A DNA stretch of 64,000 nt from Neptunomonas phycophila (lineage in GTDB: Bacteria; Pseudomonadota; Gammaproteobacteria; Pseudomonadales; Balneatricaceae). The stretch spans positions 1,550,001 through 1,614,000 of the forward strand of contig NZ_MRCI01000001.1 of the NCBI RefSeq assembly GCF_001922575.1, read 5' to 3'. The stretch's first letter is position 1. Each line of letters begins with the position of its first letter. Position numbers and translations under genes: made by a program. Below the pieces are notes generated by a model, which was not told the DNA's origin, made no database searches, and saw nothing but the letters and a program-made list of their open reading frames with translations. Positions 39,559 to 51,635 of this stretch are shown piece after piece.

Positions 39559-42270
39559 TTAATTCCTCACTGGCGGCGGAGCTAATACTTCGCGCTGACC
39601 ATTACTTCCTGCTTCGGTAACCACTCCCGCCGCTTCCATCGTTTCTATCATGCGTGCAGCACGGTTATAACCAATCTTTAATTTGCGCTGCACACTGGAG
39701 ATGGAGGCTTTGCGGGTTTCTGTTACAAAAGCAACGGCTTCATCATAAAGAGCGTCTTGCTCCTCATCAAATAGACCACCGCCACTGCCCATAGTTGCAT
39801 CGCCGCTGCTCTCATCCAGAATAGAATCAATGTAAACCGGAGAGCCTAATTGTTTCCATGCTTCAACTACTCGATGCACTTCGTCATCACTCACAAATGC
39901 GCCATGGACTCGATTAGGGACACTTGTTCCAGCGGGCAAATACAGCATGTCGCCGTTACCTAATAAGTTCTCTGCGCCCGATTGATCAAGGATGGTACGT
40001 GAATCAATCTTAGAAGATACTTGAAAGGCAATACGCGTAGGGACGTTGGCTTTTATCAAGCCAGTGATGACATCGACAGAAGGTCGCTGCGTAGCCAAAA
40101 TCAGATGAATCCCTGCGGCACGGGCTTTTTGAGCGATCCGGGCGATTAATTCCTCTACTTTTTTGCCGACAATCATCATCATGTCAGCAAACTCATCAAT
40201 AACGACGACGATATACGGAAGCGATTCCAAATAAGGCGCGGGTGTACCTTCTGGTTCCCCGTGCTCCTCTGCCTTCCAAAGTGGATCTCGAATAGGCTCA
40301 TTGCGCTGTTCAGCTGCTTTAACTTTATCGTTAAATCCAGCTAGATTACGCACCCCCATTTTTGCCATTAAGCGATAGCGACGCTCCATCTCCCCCACAC
40401 ACCAACGCAAACCGCCTGCGGCCTCTTTCATATCAGTGATAACAGGTGTCAATAAATGCGGTATGCCTTCGTAAATAGAAAGCTCCAGCATCTTTGGGTC
40501 AACCATCATCAAGCGGACTTCTTCAGGAGTTGCTTTATACAGCAAGCTCAGTAGCATAGCGTTAACACCAACGGACTTACCCGAGCCTGTAGTACCCGCG
40601 ACCAGTAAATGTGGCATCTTGGCAAGGTTAGTTACCACAGGGTTCCCCGCTATATCGTTACCCAAGCCCAGAGATAAACGCGATGATGATTCTTTGTAGG
40701 ATTTTGAGTTAAGGACCTCGCTTAGGCGCACCATTTGTCGCGTCTCGTTGGGTATTTCTATACCCATGACGGATTTACCGGGGATAACCTCCACAACACG
40801 CACACTCAACACCGCTAATGAGCGAGCCAAATCTTTTGATAAATTAGTAATTTTACTGGCTTTTACTCCCGGTGCTGGCTGTATCTCAAAGCGAGTGATA
40901 ACAGGACCTGGGTTAACTTCAACCACCTCGGCTACAACCCCAAAATCCTTCAGCTTGCTTTCTAGCAAACGCGACATATCCTCTAGTTGCTCGTCGGTAT
41001 AGCCGGTTTCTGTATGTAATTCAGGAGGATCAAGTAGATCCATAGAAGGAATTTTTTGTATAGACCGCGCTGGGCGTCTATCCATAGCAGGCGTGTTTAG
41101 ATCTACTTCATCTTCCGTTTTAATTGGCTGATGCGTTTCAGCCAAAGGTACAATTTTGAGCGCTTTTTTCTGTTCTGTACTGAGTGGGTTGCCCTGCCCT
41201 ACTGAACCGGTCGGTGTTAATGATGATGGCTTAGGGGTAGCCGGATCCACTACGGGTATACCAGCAATCGTAGGCGCCGCTGCCTTAACACCTTCATCAA
41301 AGGTAGGGTTCGTGCTAGACGACACCACGTTAGTGACGACAGGGATATCAACCTCTTCAGTGGTTTGTACCGGAGAAGACAATAGCTCGCCAGTTGATTC
41401 ATTAACATCAAACGAGCGATTGGCAGACAAAGACAAATGGCTTTTATCCAGGTCATACTCGGTATTGCCCCGGACTGGCGTTGACGTTAATGGCGTTAAT
41501 GGCGTTGCAGTTGGAGCCGTAGCGGCTGTGTTACCGGTTTGTGCAACCGGTCTGGCTTTAGGCTGCTCAAAGCGTTGTTTAAATTGCTCACGTAAAGATT
41601 CAGCGCGCTCCTGTACCGAGGTTTCTGAACCTTTAGTCGGTTTTGGCTTGAACGTAAATAACTGACCTATAGAGCCCACTTTAAGCACAGAATTACCGAC
41701 GGCATCGAGCATTTGTCCCCATGAGCACTCAAGATAAAACGTCAATCCAATCAGAAGCGTAGCGAGCAAAAGAACACTGCTTCCTAAAATGCTGAACCAC
41801 GAAACCATCACGTCCGATATTGCTTCGCCAAGCAGCCCCCCACTTGTAAAGCTGTAACCTAAACTGGCATTGCTGACATGGATAGACGCTAATGTGCTAA
41901 GCGTTGTTACGATAAGCAACACGCCTAATGCTCGCAGCATCACAAACGGAAGCCCATCCAATAACGAAATTTCACCTCGAATCATGAAACGAATAATGGG
42001 TAAACCAATAACAAATGGTATTAACCACGCCGCAACCCCCAGAAAAGAAAAAGCTATATCTGAGACAAGCGCCCCGCCTTTCCCGGTCCAATTTTGAACT
42101 TCAGGATGATACCCAAGATGAGACCACCCCGGATCTTTGGGGTGGTAGCCCAATAAACTCAGTAATAAAAAAAGACACAGGGCTGCAATAACTAACAGCA
42201 CAAAACTTTTACTTACGCGTGCCAGTAAATCCATAAACGCTTGCGGGCTGGCTGATCGCATTTTATCCAC
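39559..42270 (-). CDS. ftsK: DNA translocase FtsK
   Basis: FtsK couples cell division with chromosome dimer resolution. The 903-residue protein has about four N-terminal membrane helices (20-185), a Pro/Thr-rich linker (about 225-395), the RecA-like motor with Walker [14 protein letters not shown] and Walker [15 protein letters not shown], and a C-terminal winged-helix gamma domain ([20 protein letters not shown]) that reads KOPS sites. lrp, which lies between ftsK and trxB in E. coli, is absent here. Confidence 0.98.
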   Translation of the reverse strand: MDKMRSASPQAFMDLLARVSKSFVLLVIAALCLFLLLSLLGYHPKDPGWSHLGYHPEVQNWTGKGGALVSDIAFSFLGVAAWLIPFVIGLPIIRFMIRGEISLLDGLPFVMLRALGVLLIVTTLSTLASIHVSNASLGYSFTSGGLLGEAISDVMVSWFSILGSSVLLLATLLIGLTFYLECSWGQMLDAVGNSVLKVGSIGQLFTFKPKPTKGSETSVQERAESLREQFKQRFEQPKARPVAQTGNTAATAPTATPLTPLTSTPVRGNTEYDLDKSHLSLSANRSFDVNESTGELLSSPVQTTEEVDIPVVTNVVSSSTNPTFDEGVKAAAPTIAGIPVVDPATPKPSSLTPTGSVGQGNPLSTEQKKALKIVPLAETHQPIKTEDEVDLNTPAMDRRPARSIQKIPSMDLLDPPELHTETGYTDEQLEDMSRLLESKLKDFGVVAEVVEVNPGPVITRFEIQPAPGVKASKITNLSKDLARSLAVLSVRVVEVIPGKSVMGIEIPNETRQMVRLSEVLNSKSYKESSSRLSLGLGNDIAGNPVVTNLAKMPHLLVAGTTGSGKSVGVNAMLLSLLYKATPEEVRLMMVDPKMLELSIYEGIPHLLTPVITDMKEAAGGLRWCVGEMERRYRLMAKMGVRNLAGFNDKVKAAEQRNEPIRDPLWKAEEHGEPEGTPAPYLESLPYIVVVIDEFADMMMIVGKKVEELIARIAQKARAAGIHLILATQRPSVDVITGLIKANVPTRIAFQVSSKIDSRTILDQSGAENLLGNGDMLYLPAGTSVPNRVHGAFVSDDEVHRVVEAWKQLGSPVYIDSILDESSGDATMGSGGGLFDEEQDALYDEAVAFVTETRKASISSVQRKLKIGYNRAARMIETMEAAGVVTEAGSNGQREVLAPPPVRN

Positions 42271-43610
<1,340 letters not shown>

Positions 43611-43641
43611 TAAAGCAGTAGTTTTTCGCTGTTATATCAAC

Positions 43642-43667
43642 AAGGAGGGAAATCACCCTCCTTTTTT
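43642..43667 (+). terminator. Intrinsic terminator after trxB
   Basis: An AAGGAGGG / CCCTCCTT stem with a six-base loop is followed by a run of T residues, 31 bases after the trxB stop. Confidence 0.88.
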
Positions 43668-43741
43668 ATTGCTCATCACATGAAACAGGTTTAACGTCTT
43701 ACCACACTTGCCCGCATAAATAATTCGACAGCCGATTAATA

Positions 43742-44434
43742 ATGATACCTTGGTTATCCCCTACTCATTTAGATTTCCCTCCAGTCGACGATGCACTACA
43801 AGAGCCCAACGGACTGCTAGCCGCGGGAGGTGACTTGTCCGCCCAACGCTTAGTTAACGCTTATAGGCATGGCATTTTCCCTTGGTTTAGTGAAGACGAA
43901 CCTATCCTTTGGTGGAGTCCTAACCCTCGTTGCGTACTTAAGCCAAGCGACATTTATATTTCTAAAAGCATGAAAAAACACATGAAGAAGCATGCTTGGA
44001 ACGTCACCTTCGACCACGCTTTTAATTCCGTTATTGAGCACTGTTCTGCGCTACGAGAGGAATCGGGTACTTGGATTACGGACGAAATAATCACCGCTTA
44101 TCAATCGCTCCACCAACAAGGTGTTGCACACTCGGTCGAGGTCTGGTCTGAGCATGGAGAGCTTATAGGGGGGCTTTATGGTCTTGCTATGGGCAAGTTG
44201 TTCTTTGGTGAATCCATGTTTAGTTTAAGACCTAATGCGTCGAAGGTAGCTTTTATTAAATTAGCACGCCAACTTAACACATGGGGCTACCCATTAATTG
44301 ACTGCCAAGTGCATAACCCCCATCTTGAAAGTTTGGGGGCTATAGGGATTTCACGGGACGAATTTTTACTCTATATTAATAGCTATATAGACAGCGAACC
44401 AGAACACCAATGGATATTTGACCATAGCTGCTAA
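43742..44434 (+). CDS. aat: Leucyl/phenylalanyl-tRNA-protein transferase
   Basis: Aat adds Leu or Phe from aminoacyl-tRNA to proteins with N-terminal Lys or Arg, marking them for ClpS-ClpAP. The 230-residue protein shows the family motifs [19 protein letters not shown] and [10 protein letters not shown] near the N-terminus and GESMFS in the middle. It sits 27 bases before bpt. clpA and clpS, the downstream degradation machinery, lie just 1-3 kb away. Confidence 0.96.
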   Translation: MIPWLSPTHLDFPPVDDALQEPNGLLAAGGDLSAQRLVNAYRHGIFPWFSEDEPILWWSPNPRCVLKPSDIYISKSMKKHMKKHAWNVTFDHAFNSVIEHCSALREESGTWITDEIITAYQSLHQQGVAHSVEVWSEHGELIGGLYGLAMGKLFFGESMFSLRPNASKVAFIKLARQLNTWGYPLIDCQVHNPHLESLGAIGISRDEFLLYINSYIDSEPEHQWIFDHSC

Positions 44435-44461
44435 GCTATCGTTAATGGTGATTTTAGCTAG

Positions 44462-45175
44462 ATGACAGACCTTAAAGAATTGCACTTTTTTGCAACCCCT
44501 GAGCATAACTGCAGTTATATTGAGGGCAATAAAGCAAAAACTTTGTTTGTAGATCCTCAAACAAGTATCAGTGTGGGTGCGTTTAGCCAATTATCAGACC
44601 TAGGCTTTCGTCGAAGCGGCAAGCATATTTATCGTCCCCACTGCGAGCAATGCCAAGCGTGTATATCTGTCAGGATACCCGTAGCCACTTTTAAGGCTAG
44701 CAAAACCCAGCGCCGAATTATCAGCCGCAACAAAGACTTAGTTATTAAACATGCCACCCCACACTGCAATGACGATTATTTTGATCTATATACACGCTAC
44801 ATCAACGAGCGTCATGCGGATGGCGACATGTACCCTCCCACGAGAGAGCAGTTTGTTAGCTTTCTAGTCGACGGAGACCAACCTTGTGAGTTTATCGAGT
44901 ACTACTTAGAAGATACTCTTATAGCTGTCTCTGTGACCGACACGCTTACTCGTGGCCTCTCGGCCACCTATACTTTTTACGATCCGAGCCCAGAATTTAG
45001 CAAGCGAAGCCTAGGGACTTTTGCAATTTTATGGCAAATTGCAGAATGTGAGCGATTAGGGCTCGATTATTTATACCTTGGTTATTGGGTACAATCGTGT
45101 AGAAAAATGAAATATAAAATAGGATTTAGGCCTATGGAATTCCTTATTGATGGCCAATGGATACTTATTCGATGA
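44462..45175 (+). CDS. bpt: Aspartate/glutamate leucyltransferase (Bpt)
   Basis: Bpt (formerly called Ate-like arginyltransferase) attaches Leu to proteins with N-terminal Asp or Glu, extending the N-end rule. The 237-residue protein has the N-terminal Cys region with CEQCQACISVR (two CxxC-like pairs) and the C-terminal YLGYWVQSCRKMKYK motif typical of the family. The pair aat-bpt, next to infA and clpAS, is the pattern in Pseudomonas and Oceanospirillales relatives. Confidence 0.95.
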   Translation: MTDLKELHFFATPEHNCSYIEGNKAKTLFVDPQTSISVGAFSQLSDLGFRRSGKHIYRPHCEQCQACISVRIPVATFKASKTQRRIISRNKDLVIKHATPHCNDDYFDLYTRYINERHADGDMYPPTREQFVSFLVDGDQPCEFIEYYLEDTLIAVSVTDTLTRGLSATYTFYDPSPEFSKRSLGTFAILWQIAECERLGLDYLYLGYWVQSCRKMKYKIGFRPMEFLIDGQWILIR

Positions 45176-45193
45176 GTTTTTCCTGTATTTCTT

Positions 45194-45223
45194 TTGATAT
45201 CCCCGCGTAATTAAGGCAAAATA
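45194..45223 (+). promoter_or_regulatory. Candidate infA promoter
   Basis: TTGATA (45194-45199) and AAAATA (45218-45223) lie 18 bases apart, about 59 bases before the infA ATG. The -10 is poor, so this is tentative. Confidence 0.3.
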
Positions 45224-45281
45224 CGCCGCTCTGAGAATAGGACATCGTTCGAAATCAGCCCTTTCCACAGGTAGGTAATTA

Positions 45282-45500
45282 ATGGCTAAAGAAGATAGCA
45301 TTGAAATGGAAGGTACCGTGATCGACACTCTGCCGAACACAATGTTCCGCGTAGAGCTCGAAAACGGCCACGTAGTAACGGCACATATCTCTGGTAAAAT
45401 GCGTAAGAATTACATCCGCATCTTAACTGGCGATAAGGTTAAAGTTGAACTAACACCATACGATTTGACTAAAGGTCGCATCGTATACCGCGCTCGTTAG
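45282..45500 (+). CDS. infA: Translation initiation factor IF-1
   Basis: IF-1 occupies the ribosomal A site during initiation. The 72-residue OB-fold protein is the standard length and is nearly textbook in sequence ([39 protein letters not shown]). It is transcribed alone after bpt and converges with clpA. Confidence 0.99.
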   Translation: MAKEDSIEMEGTVIDTLPNTMFRVELENGHVVTAHISGKMRKNYIRILTGDKVKVELTPYDLTKGRIVYRAR

Positions 45501-45507
45501 TACAGTA

Positions 45508-45529
45508 AAGTGCACACTTGGGTGCACTT
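45508..45529 (+). terminator. Hairpin after infA
   Basis: AAGTGCAC / GTGCACTT arms with a six-base loop begin eight bases after the infA stop. There is no T run, so its terminator activity is uncertain. Confidence 0.5.
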
Positions 45530-45544
45530 CCCGCAAAGATTTGC

Positions 45545-45571
45545 TAGTGGCGACTTAAACAGTCGCCACTA
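45545..45571 (-). terminator. 11-bp perfect hairpin spanning the clpA stop
   Basis: Arms at 45545-45555 and 45561-45571 are exact reverse complements with a five-base loop. The clpA stop codon begins in this structure. No strong T run follows on the minus strand. Confidence 0.5.
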
Positions 45572-47813
45572 TTGTTTCTAGAGCAAGTTCATCTTTCTCA
45601 TCAACTGAAATATGCACTTCCCCGCCCTCATTAGCTAAGTCACCAAACAAGATCATTTCGGCAAGTGGCTTTTTGAGCTTCTCTTGAATCAAACGCTTCA
45701 TTGGACGCGCCCCCATTTTCTCGTCATATCCATGACTGGCCAACCAAGCACGCGCCTCATCATCAACCGTAAGCACCACTTTCTTCTCGTCCAGTTGAGC
45801 TTGCAGTTCTGTTAAGAATTTATCCACCACGCCAATGATAATATCTGTTGATAGTGGTTTAAATTGGATAACCGCATCCAAACGATTCCTAAATTCAGGC
45901 GTAAAGAGTCGCTTAATGGCTTCCATTCCATCTGTCGAGTGATCTTGATGCGTAAAACCAATAGATGGTCTACTCATTGCTTCTGCACCCGCATTGGTAG
46001 TCATAACCAGTATGACATTGCGAAAATCAGCTTTACGGCCATTGTTATCAGTTAACGATCCGTTGTCCATTACCTGAAGCAGGATGTTGAATACTTCGGG
46101 ATGCGCTTTCTCAATTTCATCCAACAACAGTACACAGTGAGGGCTTTTAGTTATCGCTTCAGTTAATAGCCCGCCTTGGTCATACCCAACATAACCCGGA
46201 GGCGCTCCTATCAGGCGCGAAACTGTATGTCGCTCCATATACTCAGACATATCAAAGCGCACTAGCTCAATACCCAAAATGCGGGCAAGCTGGCTAGTTA
46301 CTTCTGTTTTACCCACCCCTGTTGGGCCAGCAAACAAGAAGTTACCCACGGGTTTATGCGGATCATTAAGGCCTGCGCGTGACAAGCGAATAGCGGATGA
46401 CAGGCTATCAATGGCTTCATTTTGCCCCAGCACAACCATCTTGAGGTTGTTATCCAGCTTTTTAAGCTGCTCTTTATCCGATACAGACACTGTTTTAGGA
46501 GGAATGCGAGCGATCTTGGCCACGACGGTTTCGACTTCATGCAAACCAATAACAGGGCTTCGCTTATCGGCACTTAGCAAACGTTGATATGCGCCAGCTT
46601 CGTCGATGACATCAATCGCTTTATCCGGCATGTGCTTATCATTAATGTATCGGTCAGCTAACTCAGAGGCCGCTTTTAATGCTTCGTCGGTGTACTCGAT
46701 TTCATGGTGTTGCTCAAATTTTTTCCGCAACCCGCGCAAAATTTCATATGTTTCATCAACGCTAGGCTCAAGCACGTCAATTTTTTGGAAACGACGCGCT
46801 AACGCCCTGTCCTTTTCGAATATTCCACGGAACTCTTGGAACGTTGTTGAACCAATACAGCGCAAATCCCCAGAGCTAAGCAGCGGCTTGAGTAAATTAG
46901 AAGCATCCATTGAGCCGCCAGAAGCTGCACCGGCCCCAATAATGGTATGGATTTCATCGATGAACAGAATCGACTTTTCTGCTTTTTTAATTTCTCCCAG
47001 CAAAGCTTTTAAGCGTTTTTCAAAATCACCGCGGTACTTAGTACCCGCAAGTAACGCACCTAAGTCTAAGGAATAAACAATACTACCTTGAATCACTTCC
47101 GGGACTTCTTCATCCACAATCAGCTTAGCCAGACCTTCAGCTATAGCGGTTTTACCCACGCCAGCTTCACCCACTAATAACGGGTTGTTTTTACGACGGC
47201 GAGACAAAATTTGGATAACACGTTCAACTTCGGCAGCGCGGCCAATGAGCGGATCAATTCGACCTTCTGCCGCTTGCTGATTAAGGTTTACCGCATACTT
47301 GCTTAGTGCCGTTGCGCTGCTTTGAGCGCCTTCATCATCATTTTCGGCCGCTGCTTCGTCTTCATCATCAGCTGATTTACCTATGCCATGAGAGATAAAG
47401 TTAACAACATCTAACCGTTCAACGCCTTGCTGCTGAAGAGAGTAAACCGCTTGGCTTTCTTGCTCGCTAAAAATAGCGACAACAACGTTAGCACCGCTAA
47501 CTTCGCTTTTGCCAGATGATTGCACGTGGAATACAGCACGCTGCAGTACACGCTGGAAACCTAAAGTTGGCTGGGTTTCCATATTAGGTATATTTTCAGG
47601 TAGGAGTGGAGTGGTCTCATCAATGAAATCTGATAAGGTTTGACGTAAATTTTCTAAATTCGCACCGCAAGCATTAAGCACCTTGGACGCGTCACTGTTT
47701 TCGAGCAATGCTAACAATAGATGTTCAACCGTCATAAACTCATGACGTTTTTCTCTTGCTCCTTTAAACGCTGCACTTAACGTATCTTCAAGTTCACGAT
47801 TTAACATAGCCAC
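45555..47813 (-). CDS. clpA: ATP-dependent Clp protease ATP-binding subunit ClpA
   Basis: ClpA unfolds substrates and feeds them to ClpP. The 752-residue protein has the N-terminal double Clp-N domain that binds ClpS (about 1-145), AAA-1 with Walker [16 protein letters not shown], and AAA-2 with Walker [12 protein letters not shown] and the [11 protein letters not shown] Walker B. clpP is not in the window. It lies 8 bases downstream of clpS, the standard pair. Confidence 0.98.
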   Translation of the reverse strand: MAMLNRELEDTLSAAFKGAREKRHEFMTVEHLLLALLENSDASKVLNACGANLENLRQTLSDFIDETTPLLPENIPNMETQPTLGFQRVLQRAVFHVQSSGKSEVSGANVVVAIFSEQESQAVYSLQQQGVERLDVVNFISHGIGKSADDEDEAAAENDDEGAQSSATALSKYAVNLNQQAAEGRIDPLIGRAAEVERVIQILSRRRKNNPLLVGEAGVGKTAIAEGLAKLIVDEEVPEVIQGSIVYSLDLGALLAGTKYRGDFEKRLKALLGEIKKAEKSILFIDEIHTIIGAGAASGGSMDASNLLKPLLSSGDLRCIGSTTFQEFRGIFEKDRALARRFQKIDVLEPSVDETYEILRGLRKKFEQHHEIEYTDEALKAASELADRYINDKHMPDKAIDVIDEAGAYQRLLSADKRSPVIGLHEVETVVAKIARIPPKTVSVSDKEQLKKLDNNLKMVVLGQNEAIDSLSSAIRLSRAGLNDPHKPVGNFLFAGPTGVGKTEVTSQLARILGIELVRFDMSEYMERHTVSRLIGAPPGYVGYDQGGLLTEAITKSPHCVLLLDEIEKAHPEVFNILLQVMDNGSLTDNNGRKADFRNVILVMTTNAGAEAMSRPSIGFTHQDHSTDGMEAIKRLFTPEFRNRLDAVIQFKPLSTDIIIGVVDKFLTELQAQLDEKKVVLTVDDEARAWLASHGYDEKMGARPMKRLIQEKLKKPLAEMILFGDLANEGGEVHISVDEKDELALETIVATV

Positions 47814-47820
47814 GCCTCCG

Positions 47821-48180
47821 CTATACAGCTTCTACTTCGGACAACAACGGGTGTTTGTTATCTCTAGCATATTGATTCACTTGTGTTGCTTTAGTTTCAG
47901 CGACGTCACGAGAAAAAACGCCACAAAGGCCTTTTCCTTGTGTATGCACCGAAAGCATTACTTGTGTTGCCTTCTCCTGATTCATATTAAAAAAGATCAT
48001 TAATACTTCTACTACAAACTCCATAGGAGTGAAATCATCATTCATCAAAACGACCCGATACATAGATGGTCTTTTGAGTTTAGGCGCTGCTTCTTGAGTT
48101 ACCAAGCAACCGTGGTCGTTATTATTGTCCTCATCCTCAGACGATAATCTTGTTTTAACCGATTTTATTACTTCAAACAT
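47821..48180 (-). CDS. clpS: ClpS adaptor protein
   Basis: ClpS delivers N-degron proteins to ClpAP. Residues about 38-115 form the adaptor core, with the conserved [16 protein letters not shown] segment, the substrate-binding NDD motif, and the C-terminal ending near EVEAV. The N-terminal 35 residues are variable and acidic. Together with aat and bpt it makes a compact N-end-rule neighbourhood. Confidence 0.96.
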   Translation of the reverse strand: MFEVIKSVKTRLSSEDEDNNNDHGCLVTQEAAPKLKRPSMYRVVLMNDDFTPMEFVVEVLMIFFNMNQEKATQVMLSVHTQGKGLCGVFSRDVAETKATQVNQYARDNKHPLLSEVEAV

Positions 48181-48404
48181 GAATTTACTCTGTAAATTTT
48201 TATTAAAAAAAATACAATGATTAGCACAGCCTTAACAGAATGCTATACTAATTGTAACAGGAGATGGATTTCTGATATCCCTGTTAGAATAATATGGAAG
48301 ATTCACTCTTAGTTACAACTCTTTCATTTGAGTGTAGCAGGAGTGAGCGGTATAGGTCTGCTATCTGCAGGTAGACCTTAAACAGTTTTAACTAGGAGTA
48401 CGTG

Positions 48405-48617
48405 ATGCAGACAGGGAAAGTTAAGTGGTTCAATAATGCTAAAGGGTTCGGCTTCATCATCCCAGATGAAAATTACACCGAAGATCTATTTGCCCATTAT
48501 TCAGCAATACAATCAGAAGGTTATAAAAGTCTTAAAGCAGGACAAACCGTAGAGTTTGAGACAACTCCAGGCCCCAAAGGGCTGCATGCGGTTAACATCA
48601 CCCCCATCGCTTCATAA
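48405..48617 (+). CDS. cspD: Cold-shock domain protein CspD
   Basis: This 70-residue cold-shock domain protein has RNP1 KGFGFI and RNP2-like LFAHYSAI motifs. Beside clpS, divergently oriented, is the usual place for cspD, a starvation-induced inhibitor of replication in E. coli. I choose ATG 48405 because the AGGAG site is six bases upstream; a GTG at 48402 is three bases earlier. A strong hairpin follows the gene. Confidence 0.93.
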   Translation: MQTGKVKWFNNAKGFGFIIPDENYTEDLFAHYSAIQSEGYKSLKAGQTVEFETTPGPKGLHAVNITPIAS

Positions 48618-48644
48618 TTCTTTAATCACCTTCATTTGCTGATT

Positions 48645-48680
48645 ACAGGCAAAGCAGCAGTTTACTGTTGTTTTGCCTGT
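48645..48680 (+). terminator. 16-bp hairpin after cspD
   Basis: The arms (ACAGGCAAAGCAGCAG and CTGTTGTTTTGCCTGT) pair over 16 positions with two G-U pairs and a short loop. There is no T run directly after, so a weak or Rho-assisted terminator, or an mRNA stabiliser, are both possible. Confidence 0.55.
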
Positions 48681-48805
48681 TAGAAGGTCAGTTTTATACA
48701 AGTTGCTAAATTAGCAATAGACTGTTTCATCAGCCCCAAAATAGTACTGTCTCACTTTATATACACTGTTATTCAATCTTGCATGCGCTTATTGCATCTT
48801 CTTTG

Positions 48806-48811
48806 TATAAT
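48806..48811 (+). promoter_or_regulatory. Candidate -10 box for rluE
   Basis: A perfect TATAAT lies 35 bases before the rluE ATG. No -35 element at the right spacing was found. Confidence 0.35.
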
Positions 48812-48846
48812 TATGCCCCACTTTCCTGCTTAGCTTTAGGCCTTTC

Positions 48847-49515
48847 ATGTCTAACATCATTCTATTAAATAAGCCTTATCATGTCTTAAGCCAATTTTCT
48901 GAATCTGGTGAGAAAACTACACTAGCTAGTTTCATTAAAACGCCGGGATTTTATCCTGCTGGCCGTTTAGACTTTGATTCCGAAGGCTTAATGATTTTAA
49001 CAGATGATGGCGCATTGCAGCATCACTTAGCACATCCACAGTTTAAAATGGAAAAAACTTACTGGGCTCAAGTGGAAGGCATAGTATCTGCCATGGCAAT
49101 TGAACAGCTAGCAAAAGGGGTGGTTTTGAAAGACGGCCTTACGCGTCCTGCCAAAGCCCGCGCTATAGCCCCCCCGCATGTTTGGGATCGCCTCCCACCT
49201 ATTAGAGAGCGCAAAGATATTCCGACCACATGGATAGAATTAAAGATAACCGAAGGGAAAAACAGGCAAGTAAGAAGAATGACGGCCGCCGTAGGCCACC
49301 CTACACTACGGCTTATTCGATACGCTATTGGAGCGTGGACTATTGAAGGCTTAGCGCCGGGTGAGCAGCGCCAAATGGAAGCAAATATTACCATCCCTTC
49401 CAAAAACAAGCAGCGCCCCCTAAAAAACCAACGCTCTACCGCCGCAAAAACAGGTGGCAAAGCCTCTACAAGAAAACCAACCAAGGGATCAAAGCTATTA
49501 AAAACTAAACGCTAA
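48847..49515 (+). CDS. rluE: 23S rRNA pseudouridine synthase RluE
   Basis: RluE modifies U2457 of 23S rRNA in E. coli. The 222-residue protein has the catalytic motif AGRLDFDSEGLMILTDDG with the nucleophilic Asp, and KITEGKNRQVRRMTAAVGHPTLRLIR further on, both diagnostic of the RsuA/RluE group. The last 35 residues are very rich in Lys, Arg and Thr. This basic tail is longer than in E. coli RluE and may add RNA binding. Confidence 0.95.
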   Translation: MSNIILLNKPYHVLSQFSESGEKTTLASFIKTPGFYPAGRLDFDSEGLMILTDDGALQHHLAHPQFKMEKTYWAQVEGIVSAMAIEQLAKGVVLKDGLTRPAKARAIAPPHVWDRLPPIRERKDIPTTWIELKITEGKNRQVRRMTAAVGHPTLRLIRYAIGAWTIEGLAPGEQRQMEANITIPSKNKQRPLKNQRSTAAKTGGKASTRKPTKGSKLLKTKR

Positions 49516-49531
49516 AGCGGATATAGCGTTT

Positions 49532-49981
49532 TTACCACTGAGACGCTTTGTCTAGGTCTGATTGTTTTTGCTCTACCCATTTAGGGTTTTTGCCGATTTC
49601 TTTTTTCCAGAACGGCGCGTCCCTTTTTAGATAATCCATAACGAACTGGGCTGCTTCGAAAGCTTCCGCACGATGCGGACACGAAACCCCTACAAACACA
49701 ATATTGTCAGCAAGCAGCAAACGGCCCACACGGTGCACGATGTGCAGTTTGTTAATGTCCCAACGTTCACAAGCTTGGTTAGCAATAGCCAACAATGCTT
49801 TTTCGGTCATACCTGGGTAATGCTCTAAAAACAAGCCTTCAAAATCATTGGTGGTCTGATCCCTAACCAAGCCCGTAAAGGTAACGACAGCTCCAGATGA
49901 TACATTGCCCAATGATAACCAATGATGTAACTGTGCAATATTAAAGTCTTCTGTTTGCACATCAATTCTAATTGAGTCCAT
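49532..49981 (-). CDS. moaE: Molybdopterin synthase catalytic subunit MoaE
   Basis: MoaE converts cyclic pyranopterin monophosphate to molybdopterin using thiocarboxylated MoaD. The 149-residue protein has the family motifs GAVVTFTGLVRD, LEHYPGM, HRVGRL and RAEAFEA...KRDAPFWKKE. No moaD, moaC or moaA lies next to it, so it stands alone between rluE and nudJ, and the partner genes must be elsewhere. Confidence 0.95.
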   Translation of the reverse strand: MDSIRIDVQTEDFNIAQLHHWLSLGNVSSGAVVTFTGLVRDQTTNDFEGLFLEHYPGMTEKALLAIANQACERWDINKLHIVHRVGRLLLADNIVFVGVSCPHRAEAFEAAQFVMDYLKRDAPFWKKEIGKNPKWVEQKQSDLDKASQW

Positions 49982-50060
49982 ATCGTTTCCGCGTCATCAC
50001 TGTTTAAGAAAAATCATACCATTAATGCTAGTATTTCCACGAGTTACCTAGGAGATTCAT

Positions 50061-50501
50061 ATGAGTTGGACACCGCATGCTACCGTTGCCGTTATTATTG
50101 AGCAAAAAGGTCTATTTTTGATGGTGGAAGAAATCGACAATGGCCAACATGTTTTCAACCAACCTGCTGGCCATGTAGAAGAAGGTGAAACATTCGAACA
50201 AGCCGCCATTCGTGAAACACTTGAAGAAACAGGCCTTAACGTAGCGCTTACCGATCTTGTCGGCTTGTATACGTGTGAAGGCAGTAATGGCGTAACGTAT
50301 CACCGCTTATGCTATGTCGCCTCCATCTTATCGGCAGAACCCAACTATCAACTTGATAATGACATTGTAAGAACACTATGGATGTCCCGTGAAGAGTTAA
50401 TTGCACAATTCGATCAAATTCGAAGCCCCCTGGTACTGGCATGCATTGACGATTATCTGGATAATCGGCGGTTTCCCGTAAATTTTGTACGCAACATTTA
50501 A
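50061..50501 (+). CDS. nudJ: NudJ-type Nudix phosphatase
   Basis: NudJ hydrolyses thiamine pyrophosphate intermediates (HMP-PP) and nucleoside di/triphosphates in E. coli. The Nudix box GHVEEGETFEQAAIRETLEETG is complete from the glycine at residue 37 on (quoted here in part: GHVEEGETF and RETLEETG). The 146-residue length is standard. It begins the conserved nudJ-mnmA-hflD run, 27 bases before mnmA, preceded by an AGGAGATTC site. Confidence 0.93.
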   Translation: MSWTPHATVAVIIEQKGLFLMVEEIDNGQHVFNQPAGHVEEGETFEQAAIRETLEETGLNVALTDLVGLYTCEGSNGVTYHRLCYVASILSAEPNYQLDNDIVRTLWMSREELIAQFDQIRSPLVLACIDDYLDNRRFPVNFVRNI

Positions 50502-50528
50502 CACTGACCCAATTAGTTCGAGTATTTC

Positions 50529-51632
50529 ATGACCCAAAATCATACTGCAAAAGTTATCGTCGGCATGTCTGGCGGTGTCGACTCTTCTGTTTCTGCGCTT
50601 TTACTAATGCAGCAAGGCTATCAAGTAGAAGGCCTGTTCATGAAGAACTGGGAAGAAGACGACGGCACTGAATATTGCACAGCAATGGATGATATGGCCG
50701 ATGCCCAAGCAGTTTGTGACAAGCTATGCATTGTGCTCCATAAAGCCAACTTTGCGGCTGAGTACTGGGATAATGTATTTGAATACTTTTTAGCGGAATA
50801 CAAAGCCGGCCGCACTCCTAACCCCGATATCCTATGTAACCGGGAAATAAAATTTAAAGCATTTTTAGAGTACGCGATTGAATTAGGAGCTGACTTTATT
50901 GCAACAGGTCACTACGTACGTCGCGGTGAAAGAGACGGACACACGTGCTTACTAAAAGGCTTAGATAACAACAAAGACCAGAGCTACTTTCTCCACCAAG
51001 TGGGAGAAAACGAAATTAAGAAGACCTTATTCCCCGTGGGTGAGCTTGAAAAGCCTGAAGTTCGCCGGATAGCAGAAGAACACGACCTTATTACTCACAA
51101 CAAAAAAGACAGTACTGGCATATGCTTTATCGGAGAGCGCCGCTTTAAAGACTTTTTACAGCAATACTTACCGGCTCAGCCTGGAAAAATAGAAACAGAG
51201 AGTGGAGACGTCATTGGTGAACACTCGGGTTTGATGTATTACACCATAGGGCAACGTCAAGGCTTACATATCGGCGGCCTCAAAAACTACCCAGAAGAAC
51301 CGTGGTTTGTTGCAGGTAAAGACCTAGAGCGTAACGTGTTAATCGCCGTTCAAGGTATAGAAAACGACTTGCTCTTTACTGATTGGTTAACGAGTGACTC
51401 TTTGTTTTGGATAAATGGACAAGCACCACAAACCCCTTTTCACTGCAAAGCAAAAGTCCGTTATCGTCAAGAAGATCAGGATTGTGTACTTGAAAAACAA
51501 GAAGATGGATCTTATATAGTCCACTTTAACGAAGCGCAGCGCGCTATTACCCCAGGGCAATCCGTCGTCTTTTATAAAGATGATCTTTGTTTAGGTGGTG
51601 GTGCTATCGAATCGACTGGAAAAAAGGCGTAA
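50529..51632 (+). CDS. mnmA: tRNA-specific 2-thiouridylase MnmA
   Basis: MnmA makes the s2U34 modification of tRNA-Lys, Glu and Gln. The 367-residue protein shows the PP-loop [12 protein letters not shown] (residues 13-24), the catalytic Cys102 region [14 protein letters not shown], and the second cysteine in [12 protein letters not shown]. The order nudJ-mnmA-hflD is conserved with E. coli and Pseudomonas. Confidence 0.98.
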   Translation: MTQNHTAKVIVGMSGGVDSSVSALLLMQQGYQVEGLFMKNWEEDDGTEYCTAMDDMADAQAVCDKLCIVLHKANFAAEYWDNVFEYFLAEYKAGRTPNPDILCNREIKFKAFLEYAIELGADFIATGHYVRRGERDGHTCLLKGLDNNKDQSYFLHQVGENEIKKTLFPVGELEKPEVRRIAEEHDLITHNKKDSTGICFIGERRFKDFLQQYLPAQPGKIETESGDVIGEHSGLMYYTIGQRQGLHIGGLKNYPEEPWFVAGKDLERNVLIAVQGIENDLLFTDWLTSDSLFWINGQAPQTPFHCKAKVRYRQEDQDCVLEKQEDGSYIVHFNEAQRAITPGQSVVFYKDDLCLGGGAIESTGKKA

Positions 51633-51635
51633 TTA

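Noticed and set aside
41156-41665. 169-residue open frame on the plus strand
   Set aside because: It lies entirely antisense inside the linker of ftsK, has low-complexity Ser/Val composition that mirrors the Thr/Pro-rich linker, and no ribosome-binding site.
46606-47076. 156-residue open frame on the plus strand
   Set aside because: It is antisense to the conserved AAA-1 domain of clpA and its composition mirrors that coding strand.
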